From contig NZ_JAPMIT010000004.1 of NCBI RefSeq assembly GCF_026410545.1, positions 1 to 64,000 of the forward strand: a stretch of 64,000 bases of DNA, in the 5' to 3' direction. This document shows, in pieces, positions 1-9,142 of the stretch. The DNA comes from Microbacterium sp. STN6. Lineage in GTDB: Bacteria; Actinomycetota; Actinomycetes; Actinomycetales; Microbacteriaceae. Position numbers and translations under genes: made by a program. Every line of letters starts with the position of its first letter. Position 1 is the stretch's first letter. The notes under the pieces were generated by a model. The model worked only from the letters and a program-made list of their open reading frames with translations, was not told where the DNA came from and made no database searches.

Positions 1-888
1 ACGGGTAAGACGGCCACGCACACGTATTCGGCGGCTGGCACTTATACGGTGACGTTGACGGTGACCGATAACAAGGGTGCGGTCTCGACCGCGGTAACGA
101 AGCCCGTCACCGTCACCGCGCCAGCAGTAGGCACAGTGCCCACGCCGGATCACGTAGTGGTTGTTGTGATGGAAAACCACTCGTCGGAAAACATTCTTGG
201 TAACGCCAATGCTCCATACATCAATTCGCTGGCGGCGTCGGGTGCCTCGATGACTCAATCGTTTGCCGAGACCCATCCGAGTCAGCCAAATTATCTTGCG
301 CTATTCTCAGGATCGACGCAGGGTCTCACTACCGATAACTGCCCGCTCAACTACACCTCAACCAACATCGCGGACCAGCTCTCGGCGGCAGGGCTGACAT
401 TCACCGGATATGCGGAGGATCTGCCGAGTGTCGGCTTCACTGGATGCCAGAGCGGCAACTACGCACGAAAGCACAGTCCCTGGACCAACTGGGCGTCTAT
501 TCCGGCGGCGGCGAATCAGCCCTTTACTGCCTTTCCCACGGACTACTCGACATTGCCGACTCTGTCATTCGTGATTCCAAACCTGCAGCACGACATGCAT
601 GACGGCACCATCGCGCAGGGTGATGCTTGGCTCGAGGCAAACCTCGCTGCTTACGCGACATGGGCGCAGCAGCACAACAGCGTTTTGATCCTCACATGGG
701 ACGAAGACGACAACAACGACAACAACCAGATCCCCACGATTATCGTCGGGCAGAAGGTGAAGCCGGGTCAGTATTCCGAGAGGATCAATCACTATAACGT
801 GCTGCGAACGCTCCAAGACGCGTATGGATTAACCCCAAACGACGGGAGTGCCGCGGCAACCCCGCTGACGGATATCTGGTCGCAGTGA
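1..888 (+). CDS. PKD-domain phosphoesterase (acid phosphatase family), 5' truncated
   Basis: The reading frame is open from base 1, so the true start lies outside the window; 295 residues are visible. The first ~40 residues (HTYSAAGTYTVTLTVTD) are the end of a PKD-type beta-sandwich repeat. From about residue 52 the protein matches the bacterial phosphoesterase/acid phosphatase family: VVVVVMENHS with the metal-binding Glu-Asn-His, a THPSQPNY segment where the family nucleophile lies, and LTWDEDD as the second metal site. The PKD module implies an exported or surface protein. Its stop overlaps the next gene's GTG by four bases, so it is probably co-transcribed with the EPS genes. Its substrate and its link to polymer synthesis are unknown. 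Confidence 0.85.
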   Translation, partial: TGKTATHTYSAAGTYTVTLTVTDNKGAVSTAVTKPVTVTAPAVGTVPTPDHVVVVVMENHSSENILGNANAPYINSLAASGASMTQSFAETHPSQPNYLALFSGSTQGLTTDNCPLNYTSTNIADQLSAAGLTFTGYAEDLPSVGFTGCQSGNYARKHSPWTNWASIPAAANQPFTAFPTDYSTLPTLSFVIPNLQHDMHDGTIAQGDAWLEANLAAYATWAQQHNSVLILTWDEDDNNDNNQIPTIIVGQKVKPGQYSERINHYNVLRTLQDAYGLTPNDGSAAATPLTDIWSQ

Positions 889-2057
889 GTGCCAAAAGCC
901 ACACGGTTCTCCTCACTCACCCAACGGCCGATCTCTACGGATCGGATCGGGTATTCATGGAGAGCGTCAGCGCACTTGTTGCCGTGCACGCTCGCGTCGT
1001 CGTAGCACTTCCGGTTCAGGGGCCGCTCGTGGCCGAGTTGACCAGGAGGGGCGCTCAGGTAGAAATTTGCGAGACTCCGGTGCTGCGAAAGAGCATGTTA
1101 TCGCTGCGCGGTTTCGGTCGGCTGATTCGAAGTAGCGTAGCTGGCGCCCGTGCCGGCTCTCGTCTCATTCGCCGAGAACGACCCGGACTCATCTATGCGA
1201 ATACGGTGACCGTCCCTCTCTGGAGTCTCCTTTCGAAGCTGCACCGGGTTCCCTTGATCGTTCATGTTCATGAAGGCGAGGCGTCTGCTTCTCCCCTGCT
1301 TCGCTTCGCTCTTGCGTTCCCGCTGTTATCGGCAAACGCCCTAATAGTTAACAGCCAGTTCAGTGTCGGAGTACTCTCGCAGTCATTCAAGAGCCTGGGC
1401 CGTCGGGCTCGTGTTATCTACAACGCGGTGCCCGGACCAGTGAGCATCGCCCCAGTGCGTGACGCTCTCCAGAGCCCTATTCGGCTCACCTACATCGGGC
1501 GCCTCTCGCCGCGAAAAGGCGTTGACGTTGCCGTTGAGGCGCTCGCCCTGCTCGCGCGACGAGGAATAGTCGCTGAGCTCGATCTCATCGGAGACGTTTA
1601 TCCCGGTTATGAGTGGTACGAGCGGCAACTTCGTGAGCAGATAGCCGCAAATGGGCTCGAAGGAAGAGTCCGCTTCAACGGCTTCCAGCCGTCGATTTGG
1701 GCCTCAGTTGGTGATGGCGACATTGTCGTTGTTCCTTCGCGCGGCGACGAGCCATTCGGCAACACAGCGGTGGAAGGAATTCTTGCCGGACGGCCGATCA
1801 TTGTAAGTAACACTTCCGGCTTGATCGAGGCAGCCGCGGGCTATAGCTCGGCACGCATGGTGCGACCCAATGATCCGCAGGCCGTCGCTTCCGCCGTGCA
1901 GGAGCTGGTTGCGGAATGGAGCAACATCACGACGGTCATCGAGTCGAACCAAGAGTTGGCGCATTCTCGACACAGCGCCGACTCCTATCAAAAGCAGATC
2001 GTCGAGCTGGTCGACTTGCTGGTCGGCGTCGACCAGCCGTCGCCTGCGTTACGTTGA
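885..2057 (+). CDS. Glycosyltransferase family 4 protein
   Basis: This 390-residue protein has the two-Rossmann-fold (GT-B) architecture of family 4 glycosyltransferases. The N-terminal domain opens with VLLTHPTADLYGSDRV, the acceptor-side start typical of GT4. The C-terminal donor-binding domain starts near residue 200 (LTYIGRLSPRKGVDV) and carries the E-x7-E nucleotide-sugar motif in EPFGNTAVE near residue 297. It would add one sugar from an NDP-sugar to the lipid-linked repeat unit on the cytoplasmic face. The GTG start overlaps the upstream stop as GTGA, suggesting translational coupling. Donor and acceptor cannot be read from sequence. Confidence 0.9.
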   Translation: MSAKSHTVLLTHPTADLYGSDRVFMESVSALVAVHARVVVALPVQGPLVAELTRRGAQVEICETPVLRKSMLSLRGFGRLIRSSVAGARAGSRLIRRERPGLIYANTVTVPLWSLLSKLHRVPLIVHVHEGEASASPLLRFALAFPLLSANALIVNSQFSVGVLSQSFKSLGRRARVIYNAVPGPVSIAPVRDALQSPIRLTYIGRLSPRKGVDVAVEALALLARRGIVAELDLIGDVYPGYEWYERQLREQIAANGLEGRVRFNGFQPSIWASVGDGDIVVVPSRGDEPFGNTAVEGILAGRPIIVSNTSGLIEAAAGYSSARMVRPNDPQAVASAVQELVAEWSNITTVIESNQELAHSRHSADSYQKQIVELVDLLVGVDQPSPALR

Positions 2058-2210
2058 GCAGTATGCAGTCCGACGCATAACAAGCTAATCTAGAATCTGA
2101 GAATTTGTCAGTAAATCGCACTTCTGCATTCGCCCAATGAATTGAATCGCCGACGAACCAGTGAGATTGGAACGACTCGAAGGACTTGCTCCTAGACAGA
2201 CCAGGACTCA

Positions 2211-2248
2211 ACTCAAGGAAAGACAATGCGGAAGACCGACCTCTTCAC
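2211..2248 (+). repeat. 38-bp repeat with ribosome-binding site and start codon, copy 1
   Basis: This segment holds AAGGA, then the ATG of the following glycosyltransferase at 2226 and the codons for roughly MRKTDLFT. It recurs in inverted orientation at 13470-13508; the innermost 27 bases match at 26 positions. GAAGA and TCTTC inside it form a short dyad. The pair flanks the lower-GC EPS gene block. Confidence 0.8.
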
Positions 2249-3524
2249 ACGCTCGTCAGAATCCTCCAAAGCACAATCCACGGGGATCGGCACAATGCCT
2301 GGGCAGGGCGCCGGCGGCGACGACGGCCAAAGAGCACGATTGCGGATCGCGATGATCGGAACTCGAGGCGTGCCCGCAGCATATGGAGGCTTCGAGACGG
2401 CCATCGAGGAGATCGGCTCGAGACTTGCGCGCTCGGGGCACGATGTCACCGTTTACTGCCGATCGGTGGAAGGCTTGCGCGCTGCTGAGTTTCTAGGCAT
2501 GAGGCTCATCTACAAGCCAGCGCTACGTCTCAAAGCAGCAGAGACCCTAAGCCACAGCGCTCTCTCGGTGGCTCATACTCTTTTGCATCAGAAGCCGGAT
2601 GTGGCATTCGTCTTTAATGCAGCGAACGCCCCATTTCTACTTCCGCTTCGTTCCCGTCGTATTCCGGTAGTGGTCCACGTCGACGGACTGGAATGGAAAC
2701 GTGACAAGTGGGGCACGCTCGGCAAGGCCTACTACCGTTGGGCTGAAGGACACGCCGTGCGTTGGGCCGATGCCTTGATCGCAGACGCGCAGGGCATCTC
2801 GGACTACTACCGCGAGAGCTTTGGCGTCCCAACGGAACTCATTTCTTATGGAGCAAAAGTCTTGCGTAACGCTCCACGTGATCGACTGCATGAGTTGGGA
2901 CTCGAACCCGGTCGGTATCACCTCGTCGTTGCTCGCTTCGAACCGGAGAACCATGTCGATGTGATCACTGAAGGCTTCAGACTGAGCTCTGCGTCACTTC
3001 CACTTGTCGTGGTCGGCGCAGCGCCATACGCCGCCGAGCATTCAAGACGCATAGCTTCGACGGCGGTCGACTCACGAATTCGTCTCGTTGGCGCCATCTA
3101 CGATCAGGGCCTTCTCGATCAGCTTTACGCGAACGCTTTCAGTTACCTGCACGGCCATTCCGTGGGCGGCACAAACCCCTCTCTGCTTCGGGCGATGGGG
3201 GCAGGCACCGCAGTGATGGCTTGGGACGTCGTGTTCAATCATGACGTCGCTGGCCCTTCGGCATCGTACTTCTCATCTAGCGCAGATCTGGCGCGCCTTA
3301 TCGAAGCGGCGGAAGCCAGTCCACAAACGACGTCGAAGTACGGGGCTGCCCTGCAACTGAGGGCAGCGACGAACTATCGCTGGGATGCGGTGAGCTCTGC
3401 GTACGAGGAGCTGGCCATGCGGCTACGTGGTGGATACAGCTCAAAGCGGCTTGGCCACCGCCGAAAGGCGAAGCGCACGGGTTCGCCCACCGAGCTACCC
3501 ATGAGTGAGAGGCGGCTCACATGA
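2226..3524 (+). CDS. DUF1972-type glycosyltransferase (GT4 superfamily)
   Basis: The 432-residue protein contains RIAMIGTRGVPAAYGGFET near residue 39, the diagnostic start of the DUF1972 N-terminal domain found in rhamnosyl- and galactosyltransferases of capsule clusters. A GT-B donor domain follows, with VVARFEPENHVDV near residue 235 and a GGTNPSLLRAMGAG stretch near residue 317. The preceding 38 residues are low-complexity and not part of the fold. ATG 2226 is chosen because AAGGA sits six bases upstream; ATG 2295 would remove most of the extension. The gene follows a 168-bp gap in which I see no clear promoter, and ends in an ATGA overlap with the next gene. It probably transfers a hexose or 6-deoxyhexose to the EPS repeat unit. 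Confidence 0.87.
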   Translation: MRKTDLFTRSSESSKAQSTGIGTMPGQGAGGDDGQRARLRIAMIGTRGVPAAYGGFETAIEEIGSRLARSGHDVTVYCRSVEGLRAAEFLGMRLIYKPALRLKAAETLSHSALSVAHTLLHQKPDVAFVFNAANAPFLLPLRSRRIPVVVHVDGLEWKRDKWGTLGKAYYRWAEGHAVRWADALIADAQGISDYYRESFGVPTELISYGAKVLRNAPRDRLHELGLEPGRYHLVVARFEPENHVDVITEGFRLSSASLPLVVVGAAPYAAEHSRRIASTAVDSRIRLVGAIYDQGLLDQLYANAFSYLHGHSVGGTNPSLLRAMGAGTAVMAWDVVFNHDVAGPSASYFSSSADLARLIEAAEASPQTTSKYGAALQLRAATNYRWDAVSSAYEELAMRLRGGYSSKRLGHRRKAKRTGSPTELPMSERRLT

Positions 3525-4297
3525 CGGCCCCTATCGCGCCTTCCTCCGGGTTCCCACGAGAGAGCTACAGAGACGTCGTCTCGCGCCTCGGTTCGGCGCA
3601 GAAGAAGAGGGCGCGCGGAGCGCCGGCGTACTCGGTGTACATCAACCGTCCGATCGGAAGACGCCTCGCGGCGCTCGCCTTTCTGGCCGGGCTGACACCG
3701 AACGGTGTCAGCGCAGTCAGCGCAGTTTTCACGTTTGGTGCCATAGTTGTTATCGCGATTTTACCGACAGCGCTGTGGACAGGTGTGCTCATCGCGGCGC
3801 TCTTGGTGATCGGGTACGCCTTCGATTCGGCAGACGGTCAACTTGCGCGATTGAGAGGGGGCGGAACGGCCTCCGGCGAGTGGCTTGACCATGTTCTTGA
3901 CAGCGTGAAAACCTCGACGCTGCACCTCGCCGTCTTGATTACCGCCTTTCTTCACTTCGATCTGTCTGATGCTGCCTGGTATCTCGTGCCCCTGGGCTTC
4001 TCCGCGGTCGCCGCCATTTCGTTCTTCGCGAGCATATTGAACGACCAGCTCCGAAGCCGATATCGCTCAAAACTCACACTCGGAGGTTCGAAAGAGAGCT
4101 CTCTGGTCCGATCGCTGCTAGGGGCTCCAACTGATTACGGAGTTCTGTGCCTGAGCTTCATCCTTATCGGCTGGCCGTTGGTCTTCTTCACCGTGTACAC
4201 GCTGCTATTCCTGGCAAATGGAGCCTACTTGTTGATGGCCAGCGTCAAGTGGTTTCGTGAGATGAGCGACCTCGGCGCGGAACGCACGAAATCGTGA
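3521..4297 (+). CDS. CDP-alcohol phosphatidyltransferase family membrane protein
   Basis: The 258-residue protein carries the family signature D-G-x2-A-R-x8-G-x3-D-x3-D as DGQLARLRGGGTASGEWLDH followed by VLD, near residues 107-130. All the metal-binding Asp residues are present. Several hydrophobic segments (about residues 45-100, 145-170 and 205-240) fit the six-helix membrane fold. Such enzymes move a phospho-alcohol from a CDP-alcohol to an acceptor hydroxyl. Inside an EPS operon, with ATGA overlap upstream and GTGA overlap downstream, a role in making or adding a phosphorylated polyol is more likely than bulk phospholipid synthesis. That role is inference; the acceptor is unknown. Confidence 0.88.
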   Translation: MTAPIAPSSGFPRESYRDVVSRLGSAQKKRARGAPAYSVYINRPIGRRLAALAFLAGLTPNGVSAVSAVFTFGAIVVIAILPTALWTGVLIAALLVIGYAFDSADGQLARLRGGGTASGEWLDHVLDSVKTSTLHLAVLITAFLHFDLSDAAWYLVPLGFSAVAAISFFASILNDQLRSRYRSKLTLGGSKESSLVRSLLGAPTDYGVLCLSFILIGWPLVFFTVYTLLFLANGAYLLMASVKWFREMSDLGAERTKS

Positions 4298-5295
4298 CAC
4301 GGTCTGAAGATGCCCGCGAATTCGTTGCAAACGATGACACGAACACCCTGACTCTCGTGACTGTAGTGTTCGAAGCAGAACTCGAGCTTCTGCGGCTTCA
4401 AGCGCTGTCGATCTCCAAGTACGTGAGTCCAAGCGGCATTCAAGAAATCCTTGTTATCGACAACACCTCGGCAAAGCTGTCCCGCCGGTGGAAGAAGAGA
4501 TTGACAGGCGCTTACGGCCGATTCGCTCCTGTTGTCCGATTCATTCGCCCGAACGAAATAGGCAGAATCGTAGCGGTGTCCGGGTGGCGAGCGCAGCAAG
4601 CTTTGAAGCTCCTCGTCGCGGACAATGTTTCGACGTCGTGGTACCTCACGCTCGACGCGAAAGTGCATTTTATCGGCGACACGAGCGCAGCATCGTTCTT
4701 CGGTAACCACGGTTTGCCGAGGGGGGGAGTGCATTCGTACCGACGGCACCCACTGCTTCCGATGCTCAAATCGGTCCTCAACTACTTGGATTTAGACCCC
4801 GATGCGTTCGTTGACGGATTCACCTCCACTGCGACGCCATTTCTGCTTCGCGCCGAGACGGTTCGCTGCCTCATGTCAGACATCGGTCGTCGAAACCCTG
4901 GTGGCTTTGCGGCCGAATTCGAGCGAGCGGCATTGACGGAGTACTTCTTGTACACAGCGTGGCAGCTTGCGCAGGGTCAGCAGCTCAGCACCCTCACAAC
5001 GGGAGAATCTATCGAGAGCGCCACAATCTGGCCCGGTTCGAGAACCTCGAACGAGGTCGCTCACGTCCTAGCAGCCACGCACAGCTCGAAAGTAGCGTCC
5101 CTGGCTGTCCACCGCACAGCATTGGCACGAATGAGCGCGGCCGCTCGCGATCAGCTGGCCCAGTTTTGGTGCGAACGCGAACTGTTCACCTCATTGCAGG
5201 AAGCGCATGCGTTCATACGCCGATTTCGCCGCGCGTACTATCCGGCCATGATCAACAAGAAGATGCGCGAGTTAGGGCGGCGAGGTATCCGATGA
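4294..5295 (+). CDS. DUF6492-like putative glycosyltransferase
   Basis: This 333-residue protein starts at GTG 4294 in a GTGA overlap. It resembles DUF6492 proteins of polysaccharide clusters: a Rossmann-like start (LTLVTVVFEAELELLRLQA), ILVIDNTS near residue 53, WYLTLDAKVHF near residue 127 where a GT-A enzyme would have its DxD, and TPFLLRAE plus TEYFLYTAWQ further on. The LDAK segment has only one acidic residue where a metal-dependent GT-A enzyme would normally have two. Either it is metal-independent or the motif is elsewhere. It sits between the CDP-alcohol transferase and the pyruvyltransferase genes. A glycosyl-transfer role is inferred from fold and neighbourhood. Confidence 0.65.
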   Translation: MTRSEDAREFVANDDTNTLTLVTVVFEAELELLRLQALSISKYVSPSGIQEILVIDNTSAKLSRRWKKRLTGAYGRFAPVVRFIRPNEIGRIVAVSGWRAQQALKLLVADNVSTSWYLTLDAKVHFIGDTSAASFFGNHGLPRGGVHSYRRHPLLPMLKSVLNYLDLDPDAFVDGFTSTATPFLLRAETVRCLMSDIGRRNPGGFAAEFERAALTEYFLYTAWQLAQGQQLSTLTTGESIESATIWPGSRTSNEVAHVLAATHSSKVASLAVHRTALARMSAAARDQLAQFWCERELFTSLQEAHAFIRRFRRAYYPAMINKKMRELGRRGIR

Positions 5296-6401
5296 AAGCA
5301 TCCTCCAGGCAGGGAAAGGCCGTAGTGCGCGCGTTAGTCCTTTGGGCGGACGACTCGTCTCCTAACCTCGGAGTGCGCGCTCTGGGCCGGGGAACTGAAG
5401 CATTGCTGCGCCGCGTTTGGCCCGATGTCGAAGTCACTTTTCAAAACTACGGCCATCGCTCGCCGCACCTGCCATTCGGACTGCTGCGGTCGTTGCTGCG
5501 CGAGCGCGTAACCGGCAGGCTGGGAATGCAGAAATGGTTTTCGAGTTTTGATCTGGCAATCGACACTAGGTCCGGTGACAGCTTCGCCGACATTTACGGG
5601 TTGCATCGGCACGCCATCATGAGCGCAGTAGCTATGTGCGCCGACCAAGCCGGAGTGCCGATAGTTTTTGGCCCACAGACGGTAGGTCCATTTGAGACGC
5701 GACGCGGACGACTGCTTGCACGATTATCGCTGAAGCGTGCAATGCTCGTAATGGCTCGGGATGAGCGTAGTGCGCTCGAAGCCAAAAAGCTGGGCCGCGC
5801 CGTCGATCTACTCACTACAGACGTCGTGTTCGCCATTGAGGTGCCGCGCGTGAGCAAAAGCCGCGATGTCGTCTTCAACATTTCTGGCTTGTTATGGAAC
5901 CGGAACTCCCACGTTGACTATCGCGCTTACCGCCGGACGGTGCGACGGCTGTATGACCAACTGATGGTCCGCAATCGCGAGGTAACCCTGTTGGCCCACG
6001 TCCTTGATTCCGGCAATGTCGACAACGATGTGCCCGCGATTCAAGACTTCGCGAAGTCACTTCCGCGAGACGTCGAGGTTGTGGTTCCGAGCGGACTCGA
6101 CGAGGTACGCGAGATCGTCGCTTCCGCCCGAGTCGTCTTCGGCTCTCGAATGCACGCGTGCCTCAACGCGCTCTCTGTTGGAACCCCGGCGATTCCATTG
6201 GCGTACTCCCGCAAGTTCGAGCCTCTACTTCAAGACCTCGGCTGGGTACACACGGTAGATCTCCGCAATGATGCAGACCCTGTCGAGTCTGCGTTGCGAC
6301 ACTTGGACGATCCAGAACTGAGCAACGACGTGCCAGCATTGCTCAGAAGGGCGCATTCCTCGTTGACTCGTGCGGAGCATTCATTGCGAGAAGTTCTATG
6401 A
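5292..6401 (+). CDS. Polysaccharide pyruvyltransferase family protein
   Basis: This 369-residue protein belongs to the polysaccharide pyruvyltransferase family (CsaB/EpsO type), which transfers pyruvate from phosphoenolpyruvate to a sugar as a ketal. Diagnostic parts are PNLGVRALGRGTEALLRR near residue 24, IVFGPQTVGPFE near residue 123, MARDERSALEAKKLG near residue 153, and a C-terminal VVFGSRMHACLNALSVGTPA carrying the family Arg-x-His near residue 285. ATG 5292 is chosen because it overlaps the upstream stop as ATGA; the frame is open further upstream but only inside the previous gene. Pyruvyl groups would make the polymer acidic. The next gene is the Fe-S protein that commonly accompanies this family. 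Confidence 0.88.
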   Translation: MKASSRQGKAVVRALVLWADDSSPNLGVRALGRGTEALLRRVWPDVEVTFQNYGHRSPHLPFGLLRSLLRERVTGRLGMQKWFSSFDLAIDTRSGDSFADIYGLHRHAIMSAVAMCADQAGVPIVFGPQTVGPFETRRGRLLARLSLKRAMLVMARDERSALEAKKLGRAVDLLTTDVVFAIEVPRVSKSRDVVFNISGLLWNRNSHVDYRAYRRTVRRLYDQLMVRNREVTLLAHVLDSGNVDNDVPAIQDFAKSLPRDVEVVVPSGLDEVREIVASARVVFGSRMHACLNALSVGTPAIPLAYSRKFEPLLQDLGWVHTVDLRNDADPVESALRHLDDPELSNDVPALLRRAHSSLTRAEHSLREVL

Positions 6402-7639
6402 ACGACGAGGCGAGGCTGGATGCAGCAATTGCACGAGTTGTAAATTCAGGAAACTGCTCCGGTTGTGGAGCGTGCGCCTTGCTGGACCCCGGTTTGAAGA
6501 TGGAGATCGACGCGCAAGGCTTCGCGCGGCCGATTCGTCGGGATCCTCTACAAGAAGCTGTGCGCGAGAGCTCGGTGGTCAACGAGTTTCGCGACGCTTG
6601 CCCGGGAGTTGGTGTGCGGGCGCAGCGGCCGGTTGGATCTCAGCGGCATCCCCTACTCGGCCCGGTCGTCGCAGTGTGGGAGGCATGGGCAACAGATCCA
6701 GAGATACGCTTCGCAGGCAGCAGCGGCGGCACGTTGACTGCGTTGTCGGCCTGGCTCGTCGAGACCGGGCAGGCATCGCGAGTCGTCGGCGCTCGAGCTA
6801 ACCCTGCTAACGCTCGGCAAAGTGTCAGCGTTCGGATCCTCAATCGGAACGATGCGGTGGCTGCGGCGGGGTCTCGCTATGCGCCGGTCTCTAACGCCGC
6901 AGAGCCAACAGCGCTGGAGCCCACTACTGCCTTCGTCGGGAAGCCGTGTGAGGTCTCAGCGCTACGCGCGCTTAGTTCGAGCCGATTGGGTTCGGAGGAG
7001 GGACCGATACTGCTGTCGTTCTTTTGCGCGGGTACGCCAAGCCAATACGCGACCAACCGTCTTGCCGCCTCGTTGGGGGTTCCCGAAGACGAACACATCG
7101 AAGCTCTGCGCTATCGGGGTAACGGGTGGCCAGGAGCGTTCACAATTGTCCGTTCGGATGGTAGCTCCGTTGCAACGAGCTACGACGATTCCTGGGGCAC
7201 GCACTTGGGGCCGGCAACCCAATGGCGATGCAAGATCTGCCCTGACGGGGTCGGCGAGAGTTCAGACATTACTGCCGCGGACTTTTGGCGCGCGGACGAG
7301 CGCGGCTACCCTGCATTTTCAGATCAGGCCGGCATCAGCGCTCTCATCGCGCGAACTGCGCGGGGTCGCGACCTCATTCTGAGGGCGGCTGCAGAGGGGG
7401 TGCTGACCCTCGCGCCGATGGATATCGATAGTCTCGCCGCCGTGCAGCCCCTGCAGCGGCAACGCCGCGAGACGCTTTCCGGCAGGCTCACCGGGACTGT
7501 TGTGGCGGGAGGGCGGATTCCGACGTTCCGTGGGTTCGGCCTGGTCCGCCTAGCGCTTCCCCGCTTGCGTGCTGTGTACCGCACAGCAAAGGGCGCGTTC
7601 AGACGCCGCAGAGCGATGGGGCGGACCCGCCTCCGTTGA
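6398..7639 (+). CDS. Coenzyme F420 hydrogenase/dehydrogenase beta-subunit-like Fe-S protein
   Basis: The 413-residue protein has an N-terminal cysteine cluster CSGCGACAL (residues ~24-32), FAGSSGGTLTALSAWL near residue 103, FVGKPCEVSALRAL near residue 179, and a second Cys pair in WRCKICPDG near residue 276 followed by DITAADFWRAD. This is the layout of FrhB-like proteins, which bind flavin and 4Fe-4S clusters. Homologs beside pyruvyltransferases in EPS loci are common, but their reaction is not well defined; they may reduce an intermediate or a modifying group. The gene overlaps the pyruvyltransferase by ATGA and is the last rightward gene, converging on the flippase gene with only ten bases between stops. 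Confidence 0.85.
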   Translation: MNDEARLDAAIARVVNSGNCSGCGACALLDPGLKMEIDAQGFARPIRRDPLQEAVRESSVVNEFRDACPGVGVRAQRPVGSQRHPLLGPVVAVWEAWATDPEIRFAGSSGGTLTALSAWLVETGQASRVVGARANPANARQSVSVRILNRNDAVAAAGSRYAPVSNAAEPTALEPTTAFVGKPCEVSALRALSSSRLGSEEGPILLSFFCAGTPSQYATNRLAASLGVPEDEHIEALRYRGNGWPGAFTIVRSDGSSVATSYDDSWGTHLGPATQWRCKICPDGVGESSDITAADFWRADERGYPAFSDQAGISALIARTARGRDLILRAAAEGVLTLAPMDIDSLAAVQPLQRQRRETLSGRLTGTVVAGGRIPTFRGFGLVRLALPRLRAVYRTAKGAFRRRRAMGRTRLR

Positions 7640-7649
7640 ATGGATGGGC

Positions 7650-9137
7650 TCAAATTGGCTCGCGCTTGAGCATACGAGCGGCGGCTGCGAGATCGGCCAC
7701 GTCTCGACGTACCGCCGGTAGCAGCAGCGCGAGTGCATACGTACAGAGGACGGCACACAAAGCCGCGATTGCTTGCAGCCAGTGGCCATATGGTTCAGTC
7801 AAAAGAGTGGCCAAGAAGGCTGCTCCTGCGCCGAGTCCCGCCAAGGTCGCCATGCGAACGAAACCATATACGAAAACACGAATAGGCACCCCGTCGATCG
7901 CGCGGGCGATCCAAGCGAGTGAGAGCGGCCACTTGATCAACGTGGAGAGGAAATAGCCTGCTGCAACTCCTGTTACGCCCCAGAAGGCGCCAACGACCAA
8001 GAATGCGATCTTGAGGATCACGCTCACCAGGTTGAAATTGAAGAGGGCCTTCGTGATTCCCTTTGATACGTACACCCAATAACCGAAGTACCCGAGCGTC
8101 TGAAGTGCAGCAGAAGCCGAGAGCAAACTCAGCACAGGGGCTGACTCGAGCCACTTGTGGCCGAGCAAGATTTCTGTGAGGGGCCCGGCCGCCCCGGTCG
8201 CCACTGAGAGCGCGGCGACGATCGTGTATCCGAGCGCGAGCTGACCGACCCGTGCAAATTCCCAGTATCGCTTCGGGGCATCCTGAAGACGCGAGAGAAC
8301 GGGAATGGCAACGTTGGTAATCGGCGCTCGCAACTGATTGGCGATGTTCATCACCAACTGGTACGGCCTGTTGTAGATGCCGAGGGGCGCCGCACCAAAC
8401 GCCAGGCCAATCGTAACGGTGTCGGCGTTGTTCCCCGCGTACGTGATGATCTGGGTCGCAACCATATGCGAGCCGAACCGCAGGAAGCTTCTCACACCCA
8501 CGCCGCGCCTGGGGCGGCCGGGGAGCCAGCGGCAGATCGCGGCCGCCGCGCCGAGTACTACCGCAGACTGAACGATCAACTGGAAGGCGAGCGCCCACAC
8601 TCCGAATCCCAAAATTCCGAGCACGATAGCAAGCCCGAGGCCCGCTAGCGTGGAGCCGAAATCGATGAGGACCAGTGCCGTGAAGCGAAGCGACCGAGTG
8701 AGGCTCGCCCGAAATTGCGTGGCGACACCGTTGATGACGAATACCACGGAGATAGCCTGGGTAAGCGGAACGAGCTCGGGATGCCTGAAGAAACCCGCGA
8801 TCGTCCACGATCCGAAAAAGATGATGAGTCCCAGTGCGACGCCGATAGCGGAATTGACCCAGAACAGCGCGTCCCGCTGGGCGGTAGAGAGCGTCTTCGC
8901 CTGAACGGCCGCTTGTGAGAGCCCAAAGTCTCTGAACACTTCAGCGATGCCTGCCACCGAGACGACCATCGCGAACAACCCGTAGTCGTTCGGGGTGAGC
9001 AACCGCGCCAACACCACGACGGAAAGGGTCTGTACAACGACCCGGCCCACCTGGCCGACGATTGTGACCGTCGCCCCACGTACGGCCCGGCGCCCGAGCC
9101 CATCTCCTGCCGCCGTCTGATCAAGACTCGTTACCAT
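7650..9137 (-). CDS. Wzx-type polysaccharide flippase (MOP superfamily)
   Basis: The 495-residue protein is almost entirely hydrophobic helices, about 12-14 predicted, starting with GRRAVRGATVTIVGQVGRVV and LARLLTPNDYGLFAMVVS (residues ~16-63). That opening is typical of lipopolysaccharide flippases of the MOP superfamily. It would move undecaprenyl-PP-linked repeat units across the membrane for polymerisation. It is the last gene of the leftward set wzy-like, autokinase, fucosyltransferase-like, flippase, and starts five bases after the preceding stop. The C-terminus ends in a basic cytoplasmic tail. Having the flippase and polymerase on one strand and most glycosyltransferases on the other suggests two transcription units. 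Confidence 0.88.
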   Translation of the reverse strand: MVTSLDQTAAGDGLGRRAVRGATVTIVGQVGRVVVQTLSVVVLARLLTPNDYGLFAMVVSVAGIAEVFRDFGLSQAAVQAKTLSTAQRDALFWVNSAIGVALGLIIFFGSWTIAGFFRHPELVPLTQAISVVFVINGVATQFRASLTRSLRFTALVLIDFGSTLAGLGLAIVLGILGFGVWALAFQLIVQSAVVLGAAAAICRWLPGRPRRGVGVRSFLRFGSHMVATQIITYAGNNADTVTIGLAFGAAPLGIYNRPYQLVMNIANQLRAPITNVAIPVLSRLQDAPKRYWEFARVGQLALGYTIVAALSVATGAAGPLTEILLGHKWLESAPVLSLLSASAALQTLGYFGYWVYVSKGITKALFNFNLVSVILKIAFLVVGAFWGVTGVAAGYFLSTLIKWPLSLAWIARAIDGVPIRVFVYGFVRMATLAGLGAGAAFLATLLTEPYGHWLQAIAALCAVLCTYALALLLPAVRRDVADLAAAARMLKREPI

Positions 9138-9142
9138 TTTCG